Assembly (NCBI GenBank): GCA_947292085.1
Contig: CAMYPN010000020.1
Coordinates: 1-17,559 of the forward strand
DNA: 17,559 nt
Reading direction: 5' to 3'
Source: an uncultured Gardnerella sp.
GTDB lineage: Bacteria > Actinomycetota > Actinomycetes > Actinomycetales > Bifidobacteriaceae
The position numbers were made by a program, and so were the translations under genes. Positions 1-6,482 of the stretch are shown one piece after another. A model generated the notes under the pieces. That model saw nothing but the letters and a program-made list of their open reading frames with translations, made no database searches and had not been told where the DNA came from. The first letter of the stretch is position 1. Every line of letters begins with the position of its first letter.

Positions 1-1085
1 GTCGCAAACTTTATGGAGTTCAGTGGCATCCAGAAGTAAAGCACACTCCATTGGGCCAGGAACTTATTTCTACATTCTTACATAAGTGTGCAGGATTGGA
101 TAATAATTGGAATCCTTCTAATATTATTGAAGATCAGGTTGCTAAGATTCGCGCAGAAGTTGGGAATGCGCAAGTTATTTGTGGTCTTTCTGGTGGCGTT
201 GATTCCGCTGTTGCTGCAGCGTTGGTACATAAGGCAATTGGAAATCAGCTTACTTGCGTTTTCGTTGATCATGGCCTTCTTCGTAAAGGTGAAGTTGAGC
301 AGGTTAAGCATGATTTTGTTGAAGCCACTGGAATTAAGCTTATTGCTGTGGATGCAGAAGATGACTTTTTAGATGCTCTTAAAGGTGTGAGTGAGCCAGA
401 GCGCAAGCGCAAGATTATTGGCGAAAAGTTTATTCGCACATTCGAAAAAGCTCAGCGTCAAGTTATTGAAGAAGCTGGTAAAACTGGAGCAGAAGTTAAG
501 TTCCTTGTACAAGGCACGCTTTACCCAGATGTTGTTGAATCTGGTGGAGGAGACGGTGCTGCAAATATTAAGTCGCATCACAACGTCGGCGGTTTGCCAA
601 AAGATTTGAAGTTCAAGCTTATCGAACCTTTGCGTACTTTATTTAAAGATGAAGTTCGCGCTATTGGTACTGAGCTTGGTCTTCCAGATGAAATTGTGTG
701 GCGTCAACCATTCCCTGGTCCAGGTTTGGGTATTCGTATAGTTGGTGAGATTACACGCGAGCGCTTAGCTGTGCTTCGTGAAGCAGATGCTATTGCAAGA
801 GAAGAGCTTTCTAAAGCTGGATTAGACCGCGATATTTGGCAATGCCCAGTTGTGTTGCTTGCAGATGTTCATTCTGTTGGAGTTCAGGGTGATGAGCGCA
901 CGTATGGTTCTCCGATTGTTCTTCGTCCAGTAAGCTCTGAGGATGCTATGACTGCTGATTGGTCGCGAGTTCCGTACGATGTTCTAGCCAAAATTTCTAC
1001 TCGAATCACTAATGAATGTCGTCAAATTAATCGAGTTGTTTTGGATGTCACTTCTAAGCCGCCTGCAACTATTGAGTGGGAGTGA
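1..1085 (+). CDS. guaA: GMP synthase (glutamine-hydrolysing), 5'-truncated by window edge
   Basis: GMP synthase converts XMP, glutamine and ATP to GMP, the last step of guanine nucleotide synthesis, in the cytoplasm. The reading frame is already open at base 3, so the start lies outside the window; the TTG at 51 is an internal leucine codon. The first visible codons read GVQWHPEV, the end of the class I glutamine amidotransferase domain, with the catalytic His (27-29) and Glu (33-35). The ATP pyrophosphatase domain follows, with its P-loop SGGVDS at 189-206. The C-terminal dimerisation and XMP-binding domain has the [12 protein letters not shown] segment and ends with the typical [10 protein letters not shown], so the 3' end is intact. 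About 360 residues are present of a family length near 520. The following terminator at 1186 closes the transcript. Identification is very secure. Confidence 0.97.
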   Translation, partial: RKLYGVQWHPEVKHTPLGQELISTFLHKCAGLDNNWNPSNIIEDQVAKIRAEVGNAQVICGLSGGVDSAVAAALVHKAIGNQLTCVFVDHGLLRKGEVEQVKHDFVEATGIKLIAVDAEDDFLDALKGVSEPERKRKIIGEKFIRTFEKAQRQVIEEAGKTGAEVKFLVQGTLYPDVVESGGGDGAANIKSHHNVGGLPKDLKFKLIEPLRTLFKDEVRAIGTELGLPDEIVWRQPFPGPGLGIRIVGEITRERLAVLREADAIAREELSKAGLDRDIWQCPVVLLADVHSVGVQGDERTYGSPIVLRPVSSEDAMTADWSRVPYDVLAKISTRITNECRQINRVVLDVTSKPPATIEWE

Positions 1086-1116
1086 CAGCTTAAGTGAGAT
1101 AAAAACTGCCAAAATA

Positions 1117-1151
1117 TAAACATTTGTTTATACTGTAAAACATTTGTTTAT
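1117..1151. repeat. Two tandem palindromic 13-mers after guaA
   Basis: The sequence AAACATTTGTTTA occurs twice, at 1118-1130 and 1138-1150, exactly 20 bases apart. Each copy is itself a dyad (AAACA-TT-TGTTT). The spacing of about two helical turns puts both on the same DNA face, as seen for operator pairs. They lie in the 3' untranslated part of guaA, upstream of its terminator and about 185 bases before the likely ulaA promoter. A role is not shown; they could also be chance in AT-rich DNA. Confidence 0.4.
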
Positions 1152-1185
1152 TTTTGATAAAAACTGTAAAAATTTCTTTAAAATG

Positions 1186-1216
1186 AAGCGTTTCATGAAA
1201 AATGGAACGCTTTTTT
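1186..1216 (+). terminator. Intrinsic terminator of guaA
   Basis: An 11-bp stem with one G-U pair (1186-1196 with 1202-1212) closes the loop GAAAA and runs directly into six T residues (1211-1216). This is a classical Rho-independent terminator and separates guaA from the PTS gene. Confidence 0.9.
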
Positions 1217-1311
1217 CTGTATTAATGGCGTGTCGAATTTTTTAAAAACAGATAAATTTCCGGATTTTATTACTATTTTATAAATATTTTAGTAATAAAT
1301 AGCGTTATTTT

Positions 1312-1340
1312 AATCATTTATAATGTTTTAACGATATAAT
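1312..1340 (+). promoter_or_regulatory. Putative promoter of ulaA
   Basis: A perfect -10 hexamer TATAAT lies at 1335-1340; the -35 region 17 bases upstream (about 1312-1317) matches poorly, so an activator may be needed. A second TATAAT at 1319-1324 is an alternative. Transcription from here would give a leader of about 270 bases before the GTG start at 1619. Inferred from motif only. Confidence 0.4.
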
Positions 1341-1364
1341 GAAAAAGACATGAAACAACAGTAT

Positions 1365-1418
1365 GAGCTGTAACAGTAGTTGTTGGCTGGGTGTAAAAAC
1401 TACTGCTCGTAGTAGCTC
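1365..1418 (+). promoter_or_regulatory. Leader hairpin 1 upstream of ulaA
   Basis: An outer stem GAGCT (1365-1369) with AGCTC (1414-1418) encloses a perfect 8-bp inner stem CAGTAGTT (1374-1381) with AACTACTG (1398-1405) and a 16-base loop. The strand CTACT at 1400-1404 can instead pair with AGTAG at 1411-1415, and GTAGT at 1409-1413 with ACTAC at 1421-1425, so mutually exclusive folds are possible. No known riboswitch signature was recognised. Confidence 0.4.
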
Positions 1419-1460
1419 TTACTACTTTGCTTCATTGCGGAACCGTGAATTTTGTATGTG

Positions 1461-1588
1461 TAGTTTTACTGTGCTACGAAACTATCCGTGAATTTCGAAT
1501 AGTTTCGCCTACGGTATCGTTTGCGAAGTTTGTAAGATATTTTTACTGCCAATAACTGCGTAAAACCGCTCAACCATATCGAAACTAT
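1461..1588 (+). promoter_or_regulatory. Leader repeat cluster CGAAACTAT / ATAGTTTCG upstream of ulaA
   Basis: The 9-mer CGAAACTAT occurs at 1477-1485 and again at 1580-1588, and its exact complement ATAGTTTCG at 1499-1507. A shorter partner TAGTTT lies at 1461-1466. The complement can pair with either direct copy. A further small hairpin (TTCGC 1504-1508 with GCGAA 1523-1527, inner ACG/CGT) overlaps the 1499-1507 arm and so excludes it. The last copy sits 18 bases before the ribosome site. It can be read either as an alternative-fold RNA leader or as three DNA half-sites for a regulator. Confidence 0.45.
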
Positions 1589-1618
1589 ATCGATTGAAAT
1601 ATAGGTAAGGAGAGTTAC

Positions 1619-3019
1619 GTGGACGGCGTTCTGTCAGTGTTACTCGATATTTTTAGGCAACCATCTGTAATAGTTGCACTTATTTCCTTCATAGGACTTG
1701 CGGTTCAGAGAAAGAAATTCTCAGATATTTTGCAAGGTTCAATTCGTACATTAGTTGGCTTCCTGGTTCTGGCTGCTGGATCTGGTGTTATTACCGAAGC
1801 GCTTAATCCATTTGGAATCATGTTCCAGCATGCTTTCCATGTACAAGGCGTAGTTCCAAATAATGAAGCGATTATTGGAACTGTATTGCTCAAGTACGGT
1901 TCAGAATCAGCGATTATCTTCTTCTTTGGCATGATTGTTAATATCATCCTTTCTATTACTTCTCGTTTCAAATTCATTTACTTAACAGGTCACGTAGCTT
2001 TTTACATGGCAAGTATGCTTGCTGTTATCTTCAATGTTGCAGGATTTAGCACGTGGGAAGTTTTGTTGTGGGGATCTATTGCTCAAGGCTTGTTTACTAC
2101 TATTTCCCCTGCGCTTGTTCAGCCATTTATGAGAAAAGCTTCTGGTAAAGATGACGTTGCTTTAGGTCATCCTGCTGGCACTGGAGTTGCTTTAGGCGCA
2201 TTAGTTGCTAAGCTCACTGCTTCAAAGAAGCGTCCATCGCCTTCTACAGAAGATATTAAATTCCCTGCAGCTCTTGGTTTCTTGAAAGATACTACTGTAC
2301 TAATTGCTCTTTCTATGACTGTAATTTATGTTACTGTTGCATTATTTGCAGGAGCTACCTACGTTGAAACTCAATTGTCTCATGGACAGAACTTTATTGT
2401 ATTCGTTATTTTGAAGGCTGCTGAATTCTCTGCAGGCGTATACGTTATACTTGCAGGCGTTCAGGTTGTTTTGGATGAAATTGTTCCAGCATTCAAAGGT
2501 ATATCTGAAAAGCTGGTAAAAAATGCTCGTCCTGCATTAGATGCTCCTATGACTTTTGGTTTCGCTCCGAATGCTGTTTTGATCGGCTTCCTTTCCAGTT
2601 TTGCTGGAGGATTAATTGGTATGGCAGTAATGATCGGGTTAGGAACAACTATTATTATTCCTGGAATTGTCGCTCACTTTATGGCCGGTGGTGCTGCTGG
2701 TGTGTTTGGCAATGGTCAAGGTGGTAGGCGTGGATGCGTAATTGCATCATTTATAAACGGTCTTTTCATTACATTCCTTCCTTTGTTCCTTCTTCCTGTA
2801 TTAGGAAACTTGGGAAGCGCAAATTCTACGTATTCTGATGCTGATTATGGTGTTGTTGGTGTAACTCTTGGTTATGTCAACATTGTTGGTGGTCGCGTAG
2901 TGTTAATAGCTTTGATACTTATTTCTGTAGTATTGTTCTACGCTTCATCAATACTTATTACTCGCAATGAGAAAATTCGTAGTAAGAGAATAAAGGAAAA
3001 TTTAGAAAAGTCTATATAA
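1619..3019 (+). CDS. ulaA: PTS ascorbate-family permease, EIIC component (UlaA-like)
   Basis: A 466-residue polytopic membrane protein of the ascorbate PTS family (EIIC, UlaA/SgaT), which moves a sugar-acid substrate across the membrane while EIIB phosphorylates it. Family signs are GHPAGTG at residues 183-189, the LDEIVPAFKGI segment near 285-295, FAPNAVLIGF near 315-324, and GNGQGGRRG near 364-372, close to the GG-RRG signature of UlaA. About ten hydrophobic segments are visible and the length matches the family. The start is GTG with AAGGAGAG at 1607-1614, six bases upstream. Unusually, no EIIA or EIIB gene lies beside it, so these must be encoded elsewhere or the substrate and mode may differ. 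The true substrate is not proven; ascorbate is the family assignment. The neighbouring GntR-type gene is the likely regulator. Confidence 0.9.
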   Translation: MDGVLSVLLDIFRQPSVIVALISFIGLAVQRKKFSDILQGSIRTLVGFLVLAAGSGVITEALNPFGIMFQHAFHVQGVVPNNEAIIGTVLLKYGSESAIIFFFGMIVNIILSITSRFKFIYLTGHVAFYMASMLAVIFNVAGFSTWEVLLWGSIAQGLFTTISPALVQPFMRKASGKDDVALGHPAGTGVALGALVAKLTASKKRPSPSTEDIKFPAALGFLKDTTVLIALSMTVIYVTVALFAGATYVETQLSHGQNFIVFVILKAAEFSAGVYVILAGVQVVLDEIVPAFKGISEKLVKNARPALDAPMTFGFAPNAVLIGFLSSFAGGLIGMAVMIGLGTTIIIPGIVAHFMAGGAAGVFGNGQGGRRGCVIASFINGLFITFLPLFLLPVLGNLGSANSTYSDADYGVVGVTLGYVNIVGGRVVLIALILISVVLFYASSILITRNEKIRSKRIKENLEKSI

Positions 3020-3079
3020 CTTCGAAATAAAACAAAATTAATTCTCATATCATTCGAAATTGTTTATTTTAACATAGAT

Positions 3080-3108
3080 TTGTTTGTTTTATGGTAATAC
3101 TGTAGGAT
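3080..3108 (+). promoter_or_regulatory. Putative promoter of gntR
   Basis: TTGTTT at 3080-3085 and TAGGAT at 3103-3108 are separated by 17 bases, giving a moderate sigma-70-like promoter. An alternative is TGGTAATAC at 3092-3100, an extended -10. Only about 23 bases lie between the following hairpin and the ribosome site, so an independent gntR promoter has to be upstream of that hairpin. Confidence 0.35.
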
Positions 3109-3132
3109 GAAACGAGTTATTAGTTTTACATG

Positions 3133-3183
3133 AGCCGTTATTACACTTTGCGCGCTTATATACGCTAGTAGTAACGGCTTTTT
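3133..3183 (+). terminator. Terminator-like hairpin between ulaA and gntR
   Basis: A 12-bp stem with one G-U pair (3133-3144 with 3168-3179) carries a 23-base loop containing a further small GCG/CGC pairing, and is followed by a short T run (3179-3183). It would end ulaA transcripts. It also lies within the presumed gntR leader, so it may act as an attenuator for gntR rather than a simple end point. Confidence 0.7.
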
Positions 3184-3221
3184 GCATATCTAATATTTGA
3201 ATACATAGGAGAGTGATAGTA

Positions 3222-3953
3222 TTGGCAGACGGTATTCCTAAATACATTGCTGTGCGCAATAACCTTCGTCAGCGCATAGAAGCAATGGATCCTGAGGAAC
3301 AATTACCTACAGAATTAGAATTATGTAAGCATTACAATGTTAGTCGTATAACATTGCGTCATGCTGTTGATAATCTTATTTCTGAGGGTTTACTTATTCG
3401 TGAGCAGGGTAGGGGTACTTTCCGCTCTCCTAAAATTATTAGTAGTAGCAATCGGTCTATATTTTCTGATTGTGCACAGGGATTTTATGAACACTGTGCT
3501 TCACCTGAATCTAAAATCAGAGTAGAAGTTATAGAAAACGACGTCATTAAAGATGAAGACGCAGCAATACGACTTGGGTTAAATCCTTCTGATGAGTTGA
3601 TTTGTTTGAAGCGTTTGCGTTATGTTGATGATGTAGTTGCGCATTACAGTGTTATGTATTTATCGGCTTCTCGATTTCCGAAAGTACTCACGAACAATTT
3701 TAATAAGGAAACTTTAAGCGACTTTCTTTTTAACGCTTATGCTGTTCAGCTTGTAGAAAACGAAGTTAAAGTTCGTGTTGAACGAGTTTGTGAATCAATG
3801 GCAGATATTCTCAATCTTCCAGTAGATACTCCTGCATTAGCAGCAAGTTCTATAGTAAAAGATAAATTTGGCACTATAGTAACTTTTGGCGTTGCAATTT
3901 ACTCTCCTTATAGTGGGGAAATTAAGTTCAATCTGCATTCTCAATCTAAGTAA
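3222..3953 (+). CDS. GntR-family regulator, HutC subfamily (UTRA domain)
   Basis: A 243-residue one-component transcription factor. Residues 5-68 form the GntR winged helix (LPTELELCKHYNVSRITLRHAV with the wing around REQGRGTF). The remainder, about 90-235, looks like a UTRA effector domain, which in this subfamily binds small sugar- or amino-acid-related molecules. I chose TTG at 3222 because AGGAGAG (3207-3213) then sits 8 bases upstream; the GTG at 3213 would overlap this ribosome site. Lying directly after the ascorbate-type permease, it most likely controls that gene and perhaps itself, with a phosphorylated sugar acid as ligand. The effector and operator are inferred, not seen. It shares the 9-mer TAGTTTTAC in its leader (3121-3129) with the ulaA leader (1461-1469). 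Confidence 0.9.
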   Translation: MADGIPKYIAVRNNLRQRIEAMDPEEQLPTELELCKHYNVSRITLRHAVDNLISEGLLIREQGRGTFRSPKIISSSNRSIFSDCAQGFYEHCASPESKIRVEVIENDVIKDEDAAIRLGLNPSDELICLKRLRYVDDVVAHYSVMYLSASRFPKVLTNNFNKETLSDFLFNAYAVQLVENEVKVRVERVCESMADILNLPVDTPALAASSIVKDKFGTIVTFGVAIYSPYSGEIKFNLHSQSK

Positions 3954-4066
3954 TAAATAAACGTAAAGTAATAAGCAAAGTATTTCAACGTGTTTGTGTT
4001 TTACTGTATTTGCTTTTATTTTATAGTGGCAGTTTTGAACACGAGTGCTTTTAGTATTTTGCTTGC

Positions 4067-4116
4067 GATAAGGCCTTAGCGTATTTTTGTAATACGTTAG
4101 GGTCTTATTAATTTTT
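4067..4116 (+). terminator. Strong terminator after gntR
   Basis: A long hairpin of up to 19 bp (4067-4085 with 4091-4109, several G-U pairs, loop TTTGT) is followed by ATTTTT. It ends gntR and separates it from the converging minus-strand tRNA unit. A weaker repeat, AAGCAAA 3973-3979 with TTTGCTT 4009-4015, precedes it. Confidence 0.8.
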
Positions 4117-4174
4117 GTGCGTGTAGTATTCTGCGCGCGCTGCAAAAGCTGGAATATGCGTTTAAGATTATGAT

Positions 4175-4220
4175 GAAAAATAAAAAATCTCAGCGGAATA
4201 TGAGAATAAATCCGCTGAGA
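4175..4220 (-). terminator. Terminator after tRNA-Leu (minus strand)
   Basis: Read on the minus strand, a perfect 10-bp stem TCTCAGCGGA/TCCGCTGAGA (4211-4220 with 4188-4197) with a 13-base loop is followed by a T-rich run (complement of 4175-4187). It starts 11 bases after the tRNA 3' end and probably ends the whole minus-strand block. Confidence 0.85.
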
Positions 4221-4230
4221 CATCACATCG

Positions 4231-4318
4231 TGTCCGGAGCGGGACTTGAACCCGCACGCCTGTAACAAATAGGCACTAGCACCTCAAGCTAGCGCGTCTA
4301 CCATTCCGCCACCCGGAC
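4231..4318 (-). tRNA. tRNA-Leu, anticodon GAG
   Basis: The minus strand folds into a full cloverleaf of 88 bases. The acceptor stem pairs GTCCGGG with TCCGGAC, with discriminator A. The anticodon stem CTAGC/GCTAG closes the loop TTGAGGT, with anticodon GAG (complement of 4283-4285), reading CUC and CUU leucine codons. A long variable arm (GCCT/AGGC) marks it as a class II tRNA, and the T arm is GCGGG-TTCAAGT-CCCGC. CCA is not encoded and must be added enzymatically. It lies 38 bases after the flavoprotein stop codon on the same strand, so it may be processed from that transcript; no convincing separate promoter was seen. Confidence 0.97.
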
Positions 4319-4356
4319 GTTGTTTTAGACAACAGATAAGACTATAACATCTTTTT

Positions 4357-6369
4357 TTATTCTTCGCTTCGGCGTGTTGCAATTTTGTCTATTTTTGTAA
4401 TAAATTTATCGTCAACAGGCTCATATGGTTGAAAATCAACAATTTTAACAGGCTTATTTATTACATTACCGGACTTATCAATAAATGAATGATTAGGAAC
4501 ATTTTCAGTATCTTTTCTTGGATAATCGAGTCTATTAAACGATCCGCGTGACTCAGGACGTGCTAGAGAAGCTACTAATAAACTCTCTGAAAGAGTAAGC
4601 ATATTATTAAGTTCCATAATTGCGCATAATTCTTGGTTTAATACAAGCGAAGTAGTGTGTGCGCGTAAAGATTTTGCTTTTGGAATTATCTGATTTTTTA
4701 ATACTGATAATGCTGTTTTCAGTGTATTCTCGCTGCATCTTACTGCTGCAGCATTTTCCATAATATTTTCTAGATTCTTAAGTATCTCATAAGGGTTTGT
4801 ATCATCATCTTTGAGTAGTTTTGTTGAATCTAATTCTTTATTCTCATTTCCGTCAGTTTTATAAGAACTATTATTGCAATCTGATTTTTGATTATCGCAA
4901 TTCTTTTCGTTTTCAAAAAGCACGTTGTTTAGGAAATCGATGCGATTTTTAGATGTATTTCTAAGTGTTTCTGCGTGATAATCTAGTTTGTTTTCGTTAC
5001 TGCAATTTTTTAGCAACAATTCTGCCATATTTAATCCTGCGAGTTTACCAAAAACGCAAGCGTCTAAAAGTGAATTTCCGCCCAAACGATTAGCTCCATG
5101 CACTCCTACGCATGCGCATTCACCTGCAGCGTACAGCCCGTTAATAATAGTCTGGTTTTTTCCATCCCAAGTATATACTTCTCCATTTAAAGTAGTTGGT
5201 ATTCCGCCCATTGTGTAGTGTGCAGTAGGGCGAATTGGAATTAAATCTTTAGTAGGATCCATATGTGCATACTGTTGTACAGTTTCGTTTACTTGTGGCA
5301 ATACGCTTAATATTTTTTCTTTGCTTATGCTGGTCATATCTAGCCAGACGCAATCTTTTCTAGATTTATTATCGTTAATGTCTGCAATACCGCGTCCAGC
5401 ATCAACTTCAGCTACAATTGCTCTACTAACTACATCTCTAGGGGCTAAATCAGCGTGAATTGGATCATATTTTTTCATAAAAGCTTCGCCTAAGGAGTTA
5501 CGAAGAATCCCACCTTCTCCTCTAGCTGCTTCAGAAAGCAGTATTCCAGTATGAGAAAGGCCAGTAGGGTGGAATTGTACAAATTCCAAATCTTCAATCT
5601 GTAATCCAGCATTTAAAGCAAGTGCCATTCCGTCGCCGGTTAAATCCCAAGAGTTTGAAGTTGTAGCAAAAATGCGGCCTGCTCCGCCTGTTGCTAAAAG
5701 TATGCAAGAGCTTTTTATTTCATGTAATTTACCTGTAGGTTCGTGTAATGCTACTAAACCTTCTACGCTGTGAGTTTCTTTATTTATAGCAATATCTGTT
5801 ACGTAACATTCTTCTATAAAACTTACGTTATTTGCTACACATTGTTGCCAAAGTGAGTATAAAATTTGATGCCCAATTCTATCGGCTGCGTATGCCGCGC
5901 GTTCTATAGGTTCTTTACCAAAGTGAGCAGTATGTCCTCCGAATCGACGCTGATTAATATGGCCGTCGAGTGTTCGCGAAAAAGCAACACCATCATGCTC
6001 CAATTCAACTACTGTATCGAGCGCATTAAAAGCAAGAATTTTTGCTGCATCCTGGTCACTAAGCCAATCTCCTCCTCGAACAGTATCGTAATAATGCCAT
6101 TGCCAGCAATCTTTAGTAACATTTCCCAGGCTTGCTGCAATTCCACCTTCAGCAGAGCCTGTGTGTGAACGTAATGCTTGTAATTTTGATAGCACAAGAA
6201 TACTAGGTCTTTTGCCAGCTTCTATGAGCTTTTCGTATGCTTTTGATCTTATAAACCCAAGCGCTGCGCAAAGTCCTGCAGCTCCTGAACCGACAATAAC
6301 TGCATCGTAGTTTTCGTGTAGTAATAAAGTTTCAGGTAATTTGCGCTGCTTGTTAGATTCTGCCTGCAT
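4357..6369 (-). CDS. sdhA: Fumarate reductase/succinate dehydrogenase flavoprotein subunit
   Basis: A 670-residue FAD protein that interconverts succinate and fumarate. The dinucleotide-binding motif VGSGAAG is at 26-32. RSHTGSAEGG follows, with His69 at the place of the covalent FAD histidine of FrdA/SdhA. Substrate residues are recognisable: His267 (FHPTG), Arg311 (APRD), His384 (TAHYTMGG) and Arg428 (GANRLGGNS). The C-terminal domain has the usual SRGSFNRLDYP. L-aspartate oxidase (NadB) is unlikely because it lacks the covalent-FAD histidine. Residues about 455-525 form an Asn/Lys/Asp-rich stretch that looks like a lineage-specific insertion. No iron-sulfur or membrane-anchor subunit lies in the window. 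It starts 113 bases after dprA on the same strand; the ribosome site (GAGAAA) is weak. In a fermentative host, fumarate reduction is the likelier direction; that is inference. Confidence 0.9.
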   Translation of the reverse strand: MQAESNKQRKLPETLLLHENYDAVIVGSGAAGLCAALGFIRSKAYEKLIEAGKRPSILVLSKLQALRSHTGSAEGGIAASLGNVTKDCWQWHYYDTVRGGDWLSDQDAAKILAFNALDTVVELEHDGVAFSRTLDGHINQRRFGGHTAHFGKEPIERAAYAADRIGHQILYSLWQQCVANNVSFIEECYVTDIAINKETHSVEGLVALHEPTGKLHEIKSSCILLATGGAGRIFATTSNSWDLTGDGMALALNAGLQIEDLEFVQFHPTGLSHTGILLSEAARGEGGILRNSLGEAFMKKYDPIHADLAPRDVVSRAIVAEVDAGRGIADINDNKSRKDCVWLDMTSISKEKILSVLPQVNETVQQYAHMDPTKDLIPIRPTAHYTMGGIPTTLNGEVYTWDGKNQTIINGLYAAGECACVGVHGANRLGGNSLLDACVFGKLAGLNMAELLLKNCSNENKLDYHAETLRNTSKNRIDFLNNVLFENEKNCDNQKSDCNNSSYKTDGNENKELDSTKLLKDDDTNPYEILKNLENIMENAAAVRCSENTLKTALSVLKNQIIPKAKSLRAHTTSLVLNQELCAIMELNNMLTLSESLLVASLARPESRGSFNRLDYPRKDTENVPNHSFIDKSGNVINKPVKIVDFQPYEPVDDKFITKIDKIATRRSEE

Positions 6370-6482
6370 ACTGTTTTCTCACAATCTTACATATTTCTCA
6401 TATTATTGTGGCAAGTTACTAGCTTTAATTGTACGCATAGTAGTGAGTAAGCTTTTCTGCTATATTATTTTTACTTAACCAA

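Larger units (their letters stand above)
1217..1618 (+). other. Gene-free region: ulaA promoter and long leader
   Basis: About 400 bases between the guaA terminator and ulaA hold no credible coding frame. The first part is very AT-rich and contains a perfect 10-bp inverted repeat (TTTATTACTA 1266-1275 with TAGTAATAAA 1290-1299). Two TATAAT hexamers follow (1319-1324 and 1335-1340). From about 1360 the base composition rises and a dense set of inverted and direct repeats runs to the ribosome site at 1607; these are listed separately. Confidence 0.7.

Noticed and set aside
51..53. TTG at 51 as the guaA start
   Set aside because: The frame is open upstream and encodes the amidotransferase HPE motif; the gene simply begins before the window.
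1365..1450. T-box or other known riboswitch before ulaA
   Set aside because: The T-box consensus is absent (GCGGAACCG near 1437 is only a partial look-alike), there is no following terminator hairpin with a T run, and a PTS permease is not a usual T-box target.
3837..4268. Minus-strand open frame of 143 codons overlapping gntR and the tRNA
   Set aside because: It crosses the gntR 3' end, two terminator hairpins and the tRNA-Leu gene, so it is not a real protein gene.
4231..4318. tRNA-Leu as an integration site for a mobile element
   Set aside because: No integrase, no direct repeat of the tRNA 3' end and no phage or plasmid genes were seen in the window.
4357..6369. L-aspartate oxidase (NadB) as identity of the flavoprotein
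   Set aside because: The RSHT motif with the covalent-FAD histidine and the SRGSFNRLDYP C-terminal domain fit the FrdA/SdhA group; no nadA or nadC is nearby.
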